DNA from: RGIG8700 sp045648505
GTDB lineage: Bacteria; Bacillota; Clostridia; RGIG6154
Reading direction: 5' to 3'
Assembly (NCBI GenBank): GCA_045648505.1
Contig: JAZROD010000026.1
Span: 1-38,397, forward strand
Length of the DNA stretch: 38,397 nt
Made by a program: the position numbers and the translations under genes. Positions 6,945-15,521 of this stretch are shown one piece after another. The notes beneath the pieces are model-generated. The model was not told where the DNA came from, did not search any database, and was given only the letters and a program-made list of their open reading frames with translations. Positions within the stretch are counted from its first letter, which is position 1; the number at the start of each line of letters is the position of its first letter.

Positions 6945-9146
6945 ATGAAAATTTTACTTGATAACAACCTTCAGTCTTATGAAGACGGTATTGAGCTTAT
7001 AAGCAGAAAGCTTGGACACGAATATGAAATCTCATCTTCTCTTGACACAAAGTGTGTTAACATCTGCACACTTGAAAAAGCAAAAGAAGATAAAGAATTT
7101 GCTGAATTTATAAAAGACAATAAAATCGCTGAAAGATGGCACGCAATCTTTAAAGCTTCTGACGGAGGATTTATTATCTGCGGTGACAGAAAAATCGACT
7201 GTATGCACGCTCTTTTAAAGGTTCTTGACAGAGCAGATGAAGACATTAAAGAATACAATGTTTCAAAATTCAAAAGACTTTATGAAAACTTCGACGATTT
7301 CTATGGCGGTTTTGCAAGAGCTGCTGACGATTTTGACCTTGAAATACATCTGATTGACACAGTTCGTGCAGGTGTTGAAAGCTTTGAAGTTAACACTCTT
7401 TATGACGATATTCCTATTCAGGTAAGAGAAAGAGGCCATAAAGATGATGTTTATTTCTGGTGGTGCACATACTGCCCAAGCCTTGATATGTTCTATGAAA
7501 GCACACTTTTCAGAGGCGTTCACAAAGAAACTATGCTTGAAAAGAACAGAGCAAATCTTAAAAACAATGCCCGTTTAGCAAATGCTCTTGGTCTTGCTCC
7601 TGTTTTCACAACATTTGAGCCAAGATGCATTCCTGAAAGATTCTTTATGAAGTACCCTGAACTTCGTGGTGCAAGAGTTGACTATGATGCATATTCAGCA
7701 GCTCCTGAATACGGTCTTGACCCTACTCACCCACTTGTTCTTGAACATTTTTCAGAAATGATGGCTATGCTTATGAAAGATGTTCCAGAACTTGCATTAT
7801 TTGAAATATGGTCACAGGATTCAAACGCAAGTTTCCCTTGGGCTGACCGTACATATATGAAGAGCAACGGCCCGTTAAGACTTTTCAACAAAGAATTCCA
7901 CGAAATCGTTAACCCACTTCTCGTTACATTAAGCAACACAGCTAAAAAATATAACAAAGATACAAGAGTTAACCTTAACCTTGACTGGGTATTTTCTGAC
8001 AGAGAAAAAAGAGATGTTATGAACAATCTCCCTGAAAATGTGGGTGTTACATTCAACTTCACATCTTATGCATCAGGTGCTGACGATTTCGGTATCGGAG
8101 ATGCATCAGACTATAAAGACAAAATTGAAGAAAGAATTGAAGATGCGCAGTTTATTACTCACGGTGTTGCCCACGACTGGAAAACATTTGCGCCACTTGT
8201 CGGTTTCCCTTATCCAAAGGCAACTTACAATCATTTGGCTAAAGTTGTTGACAGTAAAGTTCCTAACTTCACATTAAGAGGAGGCCTCTGCACAAGAGCA
8301 TTTGTTCCTGATTATATCAACAACGAAATTATCCGTGAAATAAAATATAACGATATAGCTGATTTTGATGCATTCCTTAACAAGCAGGCTTATCGTTTCA
8401 CAAAGAGCGAAAAAGAAGCAGAAGCTTTAGTTAAAGTATGGGCTCTTTGTGATAAATTCTACGAAGACTTACCTCTTGCAAAAAAAGACCCTGAAACAGG
8501 CGATGCGATGTACTGGGCTTGCTCACTCTTCGTTTCTGCAAGAACTCTCTTCAGAAAACTTTTCTGGCCTGTTGTTCCAAATCAGAAAATTCTTACTTTC
8601 AACGAAACAAGATACTATAAACCATATATGTTCTATACTTATGAAACAGACCCATCATGGGTTGATATGTCTTGCTTCAACTTTATGCAGCAGACATCAG
8701 ATGCAGCGCTCAAGCATGCAGCTAAATTCTGCGAAGAAGTTCTTATTCCTGAACTCACACAGGCAATCGAGCTTATAGAAGGTCTTGGTGAAAACATTTC
8801 TGCTCATATGGTTGATTTAAAAGACAGAATCTCTGCAATGCGACATATGATAATCAGCGATAAAGCTCTTATAAAGGTACAGTATCTTACACACCTTGCT
8901 GACAAAACTGATGATAAAGCTGAAATCAAAAAGCTCATTCAGGATGAAATGCAGGCTGAAATTGAAAATACAGAAGCTTTCATCAAGCTTCTTGATACAT
9001 CAAAATCTGTTCTTATTCCTACAACATCAGGTGAAGAAACAGTTTATATGTATAAAACACCAATGAGCAACTCTCTTAAGAGAAAAGTTATAGTTATGAA
9101 AAACCATATTAATGATGAACCGGAGGGAATTAAACTTGATTATTAA
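6945..9146 (+). CDS. Large cytosolic glycoside-hydrolase-like protein, family not recognised
   Basis: 733-aa protein without signal peptide or membrane segments. Residues 1-125 resemble the non-catalytic domain that precedes the barrel in GH20/GH67-type enzymes (GGFIICGDRKIDCMHALLKVLDRA). Residues of about 130-480 look like a TIM barrel: strands with aromatic and charged ends such as VYFWWCTYCPSLDMFYES, LAPVFTTFEPRCIPE, ELALFEIWSQDSN (E287) and VTFNFTSYASG. The C-terminal 230 residues are helical. I infer a glycosidase acting on an intracellular oligosaccharide, but I cannot assign a family or a catalytic pair. It is first in an operon with a nitrilase-family gene (11-bp overlap), under the divergent AraC regulator. 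Confidence 0.6.
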   Translation: MKILLDNNLQSYEDGIELISRKLGHEYEISSSLDTKCVNICTLEKAKEDKEFAEFIKDNKIAERWHAIFKASDGGFIICGDRKIDCMHALLKVLDRADEDIKEYNVSKFKRLYENFDDFYGGFARAADDFDLEIHLIDTVRAGVESFEVNTLYDDIPIQVRERGHKDDVYFWWCTYCPSLDMFYESTLFRGVHKETMLEKNRANLKNNARLANALGLAPVFTTFEPRCIPERFFMKYPELRGARVDYDAYSAAPEYGLDPTHPLVLEHFSEMMAMLMKDVPELALFEIWSQDSNASFPWADRTYMKSNGPLRLFNKEFHEIVNPLLVTLSNTAKKYNKDTRVNLNLDWVFSDREKRDVMNNLPENVGVTFNFTSYASGADDFGIGDASDYKDKIEERIEDAQFITHGVAHDWKTFAPLVGFPYPKATYNHLAKVVDSKVPNFTLRGGLCTRAFVPDYINNEIIREIKYNDIADFDAFLNKQAYRFTKSEKEAEALVKVWALCDKFYEDLPLAKKDPETGDAMYWACSLFVSARTLFRKLFWPVVPNQKILTFNETRYYKPYMFYTYETDPSWVDMSCFNFMQQTSDAALKHAAKFCEEVLIPELTQAIELIEGLGENISAHMVDLKDRISAMRHMIISDKALIKVQYLTHLADKTDDKAEIKKLIQDEMQAEIENTEAFIKLLDTSKSVLIPTTSGEETVYMYKTPMSNSLKRKVIVMKNHINDEPEGIKLDY

Positions 9147-10329
9147 TTTAAATGATTTTGAAACAAAAAGTTTCCTTGATACAACAATACCTGAATTTGC
9201 AAAAACAAGTGAAAATCTTGTTCTCTCTGCTAAAAAAGATGCTTACTATTCTGCAGGAATGTTTTTCACAAGCTTTGATATTTCAAAGGATGTGGGCAAA
9301 CGCCTTACATCACAGATTAAAGTTAAATGGACAGGCAAAGGCACTATGCCTATGGCTATGATACTCTTCTTTGGCGAAGACGGTACAAAAATTCAGTCAA
9401 GCTATTTTGTTAAAGGAGAAGAAATCTTCACCTTTGACGAAGAAGTTCCCACTGGTGCAGTAAAATGCGAAATTAATCTTTTTGGTTTCTTCTTCGGTGA
9501 TAATAAGGTTGAATTTTCTGACCTTAAGCTTGAAATCGGTGAAAAGAAAGCTCACAGAGTTATAAATGTTGCAACTGCATTTATTGGTATAAACGGCTCT
9601 CCTGAAAGCAACATGCAGGAAGTTTATGATATTCTTGACAAAGCAGGAAATGCCGACGAAAAGCCTGATATCATCTGCTTTACCGAAGGTGTTCACTGTT
9701 TACAGGCAGGGGGCAAAAGAGAATTTTTAAATGATAACAGCATTGAAATTAAAAATGTGTGCGAAAGAGCAAAAAAATATTCTATGTATGTTCTTTTCAC
9801 TTCACTAGAAGAAGATGAAAAAGGTATGCAGTACAACACCGCTTTCGTAATCACACCTGACGGTAAAATCTTTGACAGATACAGAAAAACACATCTCACT
9901 CTTTCAGAATTCAAAACCGGTCTTGTACCAGGTGATGCAATTAAAGTATTTGATTTACCAATCGGTAAATTCGGTATTTTAATATGTTGGGACCAGTGGT
10001 TCACACAGGCATCAAAGGAAATAGAAAAACAGGGTGCAGAAATGTTATTCTGGCTTACAAGAGGCTACCACGAAGAAAGACAGGTTACTCGTGCAAGAGA
10101 TACAGGAATGTATATTATAACCTCTCATCCCGTACCTGCAAACTGCCGTATTGCCCATCCTACAACAGGGGAATTCATTGCAAGAGGTGAAGGCACATCA
10201 GGTTACGCTATGGCAAAAATAGATTTGGACGAAAGACAGATTAGCGAATATAAATCATTCGGTGTAAACGGCGGTAACGACAAAGACATATTCATCAACG
10301 AATTAAGAAACGATTTATATACATACTAA
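9136..10329 (+). CDS. Nitrilase-family carbon-nitrogen hydrolase with N-terminal beta-rich domain
   Basis: 397-aa protein. The C-terminal part (about 140-397) is a carbon-nitrogen hydrolase with the full triad in context: E184 (ICFTEGVH), K251 (RYRKTHL) and C284 (ILICWDQWF). Such enzymes cleave amides, carbamoyl groups or nitriles. Residues 1-135 are an unrelated, beta-rich segment resembling a carbohydrate-binding-type sandwich (MPMAMILFFGEDGTKIQSSYF). TTG 9136 is chosen because CGGAGGG lies 9 bp upstream; it overlaps the preceding gene by 11 bp, so translation is probably coupled. An ATG at 9112 has no ribosome site. With the GH-like enzyme it suggests hydrolysis of an amide on a sugar substrate; the substrate is unknown. 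Confidence 0.85.
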   Translation: MIINLNDFETKSFLDTTIPEFAKTSENLVLSAKKDAYYSAGMFFTSFDISKDVGKRLTSQIKVKWTGKGTMPMAMILFFGEDGTKIQSSYFVKGEEIFTFDEEVPTGAVKCEINLFGFFFGDNKVEFSDLKLEIGEKKAHRVINVATAFIGINGSPESNMQEVYDILDKAGNADEKPDIICFTEGVHCLQAGGKREFLNDNSIEIKNVCERAKKYSMYVLFTSLEEDEKGMQYNTAFVITPDGKIFDRYRKTHLTLSEFKTGLVPGDAIKVFDLPIGKFGILICWDQWFTQASKEIEKQGAEMLFWLTRGYHEERQVTRARDTGMYIITSHPVPANCRIAHPTTGEFIARGEGTSGYAMAKIDLDERQISEYKSFGVNGGNDKDIFINELRNDLYTY

Positions 10330-10331
10330 TA

Positions 10332-10359
10332 AAAGCTGATGCTTTTGCATCAGCTTTTT
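10332..10359. terminator. Bidirectional terminator
   Basis: Stem AAAGCTGATGC / GCATCAGCTTT with loop TTTT. It closes the nitrilase operon, and the reverse strand contains the stop codon of the LysR gene. Confidence 0.85.
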
Positions 10360-11297
10360 GTTATTGTTTCTTTTGCGATTTCTACAAATTTTTCCATTGC
10401 ATTTGATGTATAGCGGTTTCTCTTTTGTGCAATGTAAAGAGTTCTTGTTCCGCTTTCTTCAAGGTTATACAAAACAACCTCATCTTTAAAATCGTGATAC
10501 TTAAAGATGGTATCTGTCAGAAAGCACGCTCCGTTGCCTAGGGCGGTAAATCTGTACGATGTGCTTAACTGGTCAAGTTTAAAAGCGATTTTAGGTGTGA
10601 AATTTTTGTTCTTAAACACTTTCATTGCATACTTGTGCATATTGTGTCCGCTTTTTAAAAGTATAAAGTTCTCGTCTTTAAATTTTTCTATTGAAATTTT
10701 AGGAACTTTGTCTATATCTGCCTTTCCCTCATATATGTCGTGGGGATTTATCTGATATTTTTCAAGTCCTTTGTTTGACTTACTTCCTGCAGGTACTGCA
10801 AGAAGTATTTTTTCATCTATCATAGGATAGCTTTCGTGAAGCACATCTTCATTATCAAAACTATCAATCATTAAATCAAGTTCTTCGTTATTAAGCATAT
10901 GTTCAAGCTCGTTAGAGCCTGCCTCCATAAGGGTTATTTCGATTTTAGGATAATGCTTTGCAAACTTTGCCGCAACCAACGGAAGAATGTATGATGATAC
11001 ATAATTTGAACCGCCAACTGTTATATGACCATACTGTACCTGATTGATATCGTTTATTTTAGAATCAAAGTCCTTTTCTATACTCATCATCTTTTCAACT
11101 GCTTTAATGTATTCTTCCCCTATTTTTGTTGGTCTTACAGCAGAATATCTGCGTTCAAAAATAGGCATACCTATTTTTTCTTCAATCTTTTTGATAGCGG
11201 CACTTAAACAAGGCTGCGAAATAAAAAGCTTCTCTGCCGCTCTTGTGAAGCTTTTTTCTTTGTAAACCTCATACACATATTCCATTTTTTTGAACAT
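10350..11297 (-). CDS. LysR-family transcriptional regulator
   Basis: 315-aa regulator. The N-terminal winged helix is plain (YEVYKEKSFTRAAEKLFISQPCLSAAIKKIEEKIGMPIFERR), followed by the periplasmic-binding-like effector domain (about 90-300). ATG 11297 follows TAGGTGG by 6-7 bp; an in-frame ATG at 11330 has no ribosome site. It is not divergent from a target gene: the neighbours on both sides end towards it or away from it, so the regulon cannot be read from context. A perfect 17-bp palindrome lies in its leader (11309-11325) and may be its own operator. Confidence 0.9.
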   Translation of the reverse strand: MFKKMEYVYEVYKEKSFTRAAEKLFISQPCLSAAIKKIEEKIGMPIFERRYSAVRPTKIGEEYIKAVEKMMSIEKDFDSKINDINQVQYGHITVGGSNYVSSYILPLVAAKFAKHYPKIEITLMEAGSNELEHMLNNEELDLMIDSFDNEDVLHESYPMIDEKILLAVPAGSKSNKGLEKYQINPHDIYEGKADIDKVPKISIEKFKDENFILLKSGHNMHKYAMKVFKNKNFTPKIAFKLDQLSTSYRFTALGNGACFLTDTIFKYHDFKDEVVLYNLEESGTRTLYIAQKRNRYTSNAMEKFVEIAKETITKS

Positions 11298-11308
11298 AGT
11301 AAACCACC

Positions 11309-11325
11309 TATAAATTAAATTTATA
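11309..11325. promoter_or_regulatory. 17-bp palindrome in the LysR leader
   Basis: TATAAATT-A-AATTTATA, a perfect inverted repeat between the predicted transcription start and the ribosome site of the LysR gene. AT-rich, so chance is possible. It fits an autoregulatory LysR site. Confidence 0.4.
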
Positions 11326-11350
11326 AACATTTTCTTTCTATAACAGTTTC

Positions 11351-11379
11351 ATTATATCACTATTTTCTGTAACTTGCAA
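11351..11379 (-). promoter_or_regulatory. Promoter of the LysR gene
   Basis: Minus-strand TTGCAA (11374-11379), 17-bp spacer, TATAAT (11351-11356). Confidence 0.65.
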
Positions 11380-11381
11380 CT

Positions 11382-11425
11382 AAAAAAGTAATCCCAGGTG
11401 TTTTCAACAAACACTCGGGATTACT
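11382..11425 (-). terminator. Terminator of the PutP-family gene
   Basis: Stem AGTAATCCC / GGGATTACT (11387-11395, 11417-11425) with an inner TGTTT/AAACA pair, followed on the minus strand by TTTTTT. Confidence 0.75.
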
Positions 11426-11464
11426 ACTAAGTACTGCAATTTTTTCTTTGTTTGCTATAAAGCA

Positions 11465-12979
11465 TCAGTCATCAAAACTTTCGTTAATTGCCGCATCAAA
11501 AACAGCTTCAACTTCAGGTTCAGGTTTCTTGTCAATAAGTGTTACAACTACTGCCGCTATAAGTGCCGCTATAACACCAGGAATAATTTCATAGATACCT
11601 GTTGAGCTTAAATACATAAGCCATAAAATATCAACAACAGAACCAACTACGATACCTGCGATAGCACCTTTGTATGTAAATCTCTTCCAGAAAAGTGAAA
11701 GAAGAATTACCGGTCCGAATGCTGCACCAAAAAGTGCCCACGCATTTGATACAAGGCTCATAATTGCTGCTGCACCTTCCCCTTTACTGCTTGCAATAAA
11801 GTATGCAACTACTGAAACAATAATTACAACAATTCTGCCAACCCAGAGAAGTTCTTTTTCTGAAGCCTGTTTTCTGATAATTGGTTTGTAAATATCACTT
11901 GTAAATGAAGATGATGCCACAAGAAGCTGAGAGTCTGCAGTTGACATAGATGCCGCAATGATTGCCGCAAGAAGGATACCCGCAATAAATGCAGGGAAGA
12001 GCTTTCTTGTAAGTACCACAAAGATAAGTTCCTGATTTGCTAAATCTGTTAAAAGATAATCAGCAAAAGATACGCCATCATTCATTATGTACATTCTGCC
12101 GAAATATGCAAGTAAAATTGTTGCCGCAAGAGAAATTACAACCCACACAATTGCAACAACAGATGACTTTTTAACCATACTTGGCTTTTCAATTGCCATA
12201 AATCTTACAAGGATATGAGGCATACCAAAGTATCCAAGACCCCAACCAAGACCTGAAACAATTTCCTGCCAGCTTGCACTGAAGAAATTGCTGATAAATT
12301 TATATTCAGTTTCACCGCTGATGATAGTCTGACCTAAAAGTTCTGAATTGATATTGCCTGAAAGTGCAAGCACAATCGGAACTGTTACCAATGCAACAAT
12401 CATTAAAAGACCCTGGAAAAAGTCTGTCCAGCAAACTGCTTTGTAACCGCCAAGGAATGTATAAACAAGAATAATTGCCGCAAAGATAATCATAGCAGCT
12501 GTAGGGTCAAGTGCAGGGAAAAGCTGAACAAAAACCTTTGAGCCTGCTGAAAAAGCAGATGCAACATAGATTGTAAAGCTTACTAAAAATACTACTGCAC
12601 ATATAATTTTAAGTGCTGAACTTTTTGCTAAAAATCTGTTTGTAAGGTACTGTGGGAGTGTAATTGAATCCCCTGCTACTTTAGAAAACTTTCTGAGTCT
12701 TCTTGCAACGATAATCCAGTTAAGAGCAGTACCGATTGCAAGACCGATACCAATCCACGCCTGACCAAGACCAAATGCAATAATACTTCCCGGGAGTCCC
12801 ATTAAAAGCCACGCACTCATATCTGATGCCTGTGCGCTCATAGCTGTAACCCAAGGGCCCATTGAACGACCGCCTAAGAAATACTCTTTTTCACCATTAT
12901 TTTTTTCTTTAACAAAGAAATAAACGCCTATACTCAACATTGCAACGAAATAGAGTACAAATGCTAAAATTTCACCCAT
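11465..12979 (-). CDS. putP: Sodium/solute symporter, PutP (SSS) family
   Basis: 504-aa membrane protein with about 13 hydrophobic segments. It matches sodium/proline symporters: GGRSMGPWVTAMSAQASDMSAWLLMGLPG near the N-terminus, SITLPQYLTNRF, and the AASMSTADSQLLVASSSFTSDIY segment typical of PutP. It imports an amino acid with Na+; proline is the family's usual substrate. The divergent neighbour is a serine dehydratase fused to a DNA-binding domain, so serine is an alternative substrate. ATG follows AAGGAG by about 9 bp. Promoter TTGCCA / TAATAT at 13013-13041. Confidence 0.9.
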   Translation of the reverse strand: MGEILAFVLYFVAMLSIGVYFFVKEKNNGEKEYFLGGRSMGPWVTAMSAQASDMSAWLLMGLPGSIIAFGLGQAWIGIGLAIGTALNWIIVARRLRKFSKVAGDSITLPQYLTNRFLAKSSALKIICAVVFLVSFTIYVASAFSAGSKVFVQLFPALDPTAAMIIFAAIILVYTFLGGYKAVCWTDFFQGLLMIVALVTVPIVLALSGNINSELLGQTIISGETEYKFISNFFSASWQEIVSGLGWGLGYFGMPHILVRFMAIEKPSMVKKSSVVAIVWVVISLAATILLAYFGRMYIMNDGVSFADYLLTDLANQELIFVVLTRKLFPAFIAGILLAAIIAASMSTADSQLLVASSSFTSDIYKPIIRKQASEKELLWVGRIVVIIVSVVAYFIASSKGEGAAAIMSLVSNAWALFGAAFGPVILLSLFWKRFTYKGAIAGIVVGSVVDILWLMYLSSTGIYEIIPGVIAALIAAVVVTLIDKKPEPEVEAVFDAAINESFDD

Positions 12980-13012
12980 TAAAATCTACTCCTTTTATAA
13001 TAATTAAATTAT

Positions 13013-13041
13013 ATATTATCACATTTTTATTATTTTGGCAA
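13013..13041 (-). promoter_or_regulatory. Promoter of the PutP-family gene
   Basis: Minus-strand TTGCCA (13036-13041), 17-bp spacer, TAATAT (13013-13018). The -35 lies inside one of two direct TTTTGGCAA repeats (13033-13041, 13045-13053) spaced 12 bp. Confidence 0.6.
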
Positions 13042-13070
13042 TAGTTTTGGCAAAAATACTTTATTAAATT

Positions 13071-13093
13071 AAAATCAATTAACAGTTGATTTT
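13071..13093. promoter_or_regulatory. Inverted repeat over the serine dehydratase promoter (putative operator)
   Basis: AAAATCAA-N7-TTGATTTT, perfect 8-bp arms at 13071-13078 and 13086-13093. The right arm contains the -35 box of the downstream gene, so a bound repressor would block RNA polymerase. Candidate site for the HTH domain of the encoded protein. Confidence 0.55.
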
Positions 13094-13114
13094 TTCTTGC
13101 TTTTGTTGTATAAT
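13086..13114 (+). promoter_or_regulatory. Promoter of the HTH-serine dehydratase gene
   Basis: TTGATT (13086-13091), 17-bp spacer, consensus TATAAT (13109-13114). AAAGGA and ATG 13142 follow. Confidence 0.75.
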
Positions 13115-13141
13115 AAAGAAAAAAAGAAAGGACTTTACATA

Positions 13142-14584
13142 ATGACAGAAATTATAGCCAAAAATATAACCCGTCTCAGAAAAAAGAACTCCATCACTCA
13201 GCAGGAACTTGGAGAAAGCCTTGGCATAAGCAACAGAGCTGTTTCTAACTGGGAAATGGGTATTTCTACCCCTACTATAGACAATTTGTTCAGACTTTCA
13301 AAAATTTTCAATGTCCCGATGGAATATTTCTTTGAGGACACCAATGAAGATACTGCAGTTTCAGACAGAAAAACCGAGGGTATGCAAACCATAAGAGAGC
13401 TTTATAAAATAGGCAGAGGTCCGTCAAGTTCTCATACAATCGGTCCTGAAAGAGCCTGCAAAATATTTAAAGAAAAAAATCCTGATGCAGATAAATTCAA
13501 AGCTATTCTTTACGGCTCACTTGCAAAAACAGGCAAAGGTCATGGTACAGACAAGGTTATTAAAGCAACCCTTTCGCCTCTTCCCTGCGAAATAGAATTT
13601 AATCCTTCAAATGAATTCGAACTTCCACACCCTAACACCATGGACCTTATCGCTTATAAAGACGGCAACGAGATAAACAGAAAAAGAGTGCTCAGTGTAG
13701 GCGGTGGAAACATTGTTTCTGAAGACCAGGAAATCAAGCCTTTAGACCTTATTTACGAACTTACAACCTTCGACGAAATCAAAGCATACTGCGAAAAGAA
13801 AAATATTCGTCTGTGGCAGTATGTTATGGAAACAGAGGGAAAAGATTTCTATAAATATATGAGCCAGATCTGGGAAACAATGAAAGACTGTATTCTGAAA
13901 GGTCTTGACGATGAGGGAATACTCCCCGGCGGACTTAATGTGCAGAAAAAGGCAAAATTCCTTTTCAATCAGGAGCATATAGATGAAAGCCGTGAAACAA
14001 GAGAAAACAGACTTATCTGTTCTTATGCATTTGCGGTAAGTGAACAGAATGCATCAAGCGAAACCATCGTAACTGCTCCAACCTGTGGTGCTTCAGGTGT
14101 ATTGCCTGCTGTTATGTATTATCAGCAACAGAAGAAAGGCTACAGCGATGACGAAATCATCAAAGCACTTATGGCGGCAGGGGTTATTGGTAATCTTATT
14201 AAAACAAATGCATCCATTTCAGGTGCGGAATGCGGTTGTCAGGCGGAAATCGGCTCTGCCTGTGCAATGACTGCGGCAGCTCTTGCAGAACTTTTCGAGC
14301 TTAATATGGACAAAATTGAATATGCGGCTGAAATTGCAATAGAACATCATTTAGGTCTTACCTGCGACCCTATCTGCGGACTCGTTCAGATTCCTTGCAT
14401 TGAAAGAAATGCAGTTGCGGCTATGAGAGCTATGAATGCGGTTAACCTTGCAAGTTTCCTGAGCAGTACAAGAAAAATCTCTTTGGACAAGGTTATTCAT
14501 ACAATGAAAGAAACAGGCAGAGACCTTTCAAACAGATATAAGGAAACATCAGAAGCAGGTCTTGCAAAAATTGATGTCAGATAA
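13142..14584 (+). CDS. L-serine ammonia-lyase (iron-sulfur type) with N-terminal XRE-type HTH domain
   Basis: 480-aa fusion. Residues 5-65 are an XRE/Cro-type helix-turn-helix (LRKKNSITQQELGESLGISNRAVSNWEMG). After a short linker, residues 80-480 form a complete single-chain Fe-S serine dehydratase, which converts serine to pyruvate and ammonia. It has the beta-type domain (IGRGPSSSHTIGPERA) and the catalytic alpha domain (TAPTCGASGVLPA), and cysteines C364/C366, C408 and C419 in the SGAECGCQAE, LTCDP and IPCIERN boxes that hold the 4Fe-4S cluster. ATG 13142 follows AAAGGA; an upstream in-frame start has no ribosome site. The domain order suggests an enzyme that also controls transcription. 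Divergent from the PutP-type symporter. Confidence 0.92.
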   Translation: MTEIIAKNITRLRKKNSITQQELGESLGISNRAVSNWEMGISTPTIDNLFRLSKIFNVPMEYFFEDTNEDTAVSDRKTEGMQTIRELYKIGRGPSSSHTIGPERACKIFKEKNPDADKFKAILYGSLAKTGKGHGTDKVIKATLSPLPCEIEFNPSNEFELPHPNTMDLIAYKDGNEINRKRVLSVGGGNIVSEDQEIKPLDLIYELTTFDEIKAYCEKKNIRLWQYVMETEGKDFYKYMSQIWETMKDCILKGLDDEGILPGGLNVQKKAKFLFNQEHIDESRETRENRLICSYAFAVSEQNASSETIVTAPTCGASGVLPAVMYYQQQKKGYSDDEIIKALMAAGVIGNLIKTNASISGAECGCQAEIGSACAMTAAALAELFELNMDKIEYAAEIAIEHHLGLTCDPICGLVQIPCIERNAVAAMRAMNAVNLASFLSSTRKISLDKVIHTMKETGRDLSNRYKETSEAGLAKIDVR

Positions 14585-14585
14585 T

Positions 14586-14616
14586 AAAAAATTCCCTTTA
14601 TAAAAGGGAATTTTTT
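14586..14616. terminator. Bidirectional terminator
   Basis: Stem AAAAAATTCCCTTT / AAAGGGAATTTTTT between the serine dehydratase and the convergent dihydrouridine synthase gene, whose stop codon lies inside it. Confidence 0.85.
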
Positions 14617-15521
14617 ATTATCTGTTTAAAATCATCTAGACTGTTTGTCTTCATTATTGCTTTTGAGAATTTTTTATCGTCGGGGAAATTCCAGAGAATG
14701 TATACCCATATTTCTTTAAGCTTTCTTAATGTGAACACTTCTGATTTCAACACCTTAATATATCTGTCTGCAAGAAGACAGGTAAACTCTGCAAGTTCTT
14801 TATTTTCAAGCTTTGCTCCGCCTTTTATTTCACGGAATATGGCAGGGTTTGCAATCGCCCCTCTGCCAATCATAACACTCTCAAGTTTTTCATACTCTTC
14901 TGTAACCTTTTTATAATCTTCTGCAGAAAAAATATTACCGTTAAAGCAAACCTTATGCACAGAATCTTCATAGGCCTTTTTAAAGGATACCATATCAGGC
15001 TCACCTTTATAAAGTGCCTCTCTCACTCTTGCGTGTATAATAAGCTCTTCCATTTTATATTTATTATAAATTCTGGTAAGAGTTTCCATTTCATCGCCGT
15101 TATAATAGCCAAGTCTTGTTTTTACTGAAATCTTACCTTTGTCGGCTGAAAAGATTTCATATAAAAAACTGTCAACTGCATCAGGGTCTTTTAAAAATCC
15201 CGAGCCTTTTCCTTTCTTAACCACCGTTCCCGACGGACATCCAAGATTGAGATTAACTTCATCATATCCGATTTTTTGAGCCTGTGCCTGAAACATCAGA
15301 AAATGGTCTGCTCTGTTGGTAAGAGTCTGTGGCATAAGACAAACATTCTTATTATTTTCAGGCAGAATGTCCCTGAAATGTCTTTCGCTTATTCTTTCAT
15401 TTTCGCTTGGCGAAATAAATGGTGCATAATAAACATCGCAACCACCGAACATTTCATTATGGGCGTTTCTGTATGTATAGGAGGTAATCCCCTCCATAGG
15501 TGCAAAATATAGCTTTATCAT
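14598..15521 (-). CDS. tRNA-dihydrouridine synthase
   Basis: 307-aa FMN enzyme that reduces uridine to dihydrouridine in tRNA D-loops. The Dus motifs are clear: LYFAPMEGITSYTYR at the N-terminus, the catalytic cysteine C95 in NLNLGCPSGTV, SVKTRLGYY, IIHARVREALYKGEPD and the FMN-phosphate loop VMIGRGAIANPAIF. ATG 15521 overlaps the TGA of the upstream symporter gene (ATGA), so the two are coupled; the in-frame codons further upstream lie inside that gene. Which Dus subgroup (A, B or C type) is not decided. Confidence 0.93.
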   Translation of the reverse strand: MIKLYFAPMEGITSYTYRNAHNEMFGGCDVYYAPFISPSENERISERHFRDILPENNKNVCLMPQTLTNRADHFLMFQAQAQKIGYDEVNLNLGCPSGTVVKKGKGSGFLKDPDAVDSFLYEIFSADKGKISVKTRLGYYNGDEMETLTRIYNKYKMEELIIHARVREALYKGEPDMVSFKKAYEDSVHKVCFNGNIFSAEDYKKVTEEYEKLESVMIGRGAIANPAIFREIKGGAKLENKELAEFTCLLADRYIKVLKSEVFTLRKLKEIWVYILWNFPDDKKFSKAIMKTNSLDDFKQIIKNSLL

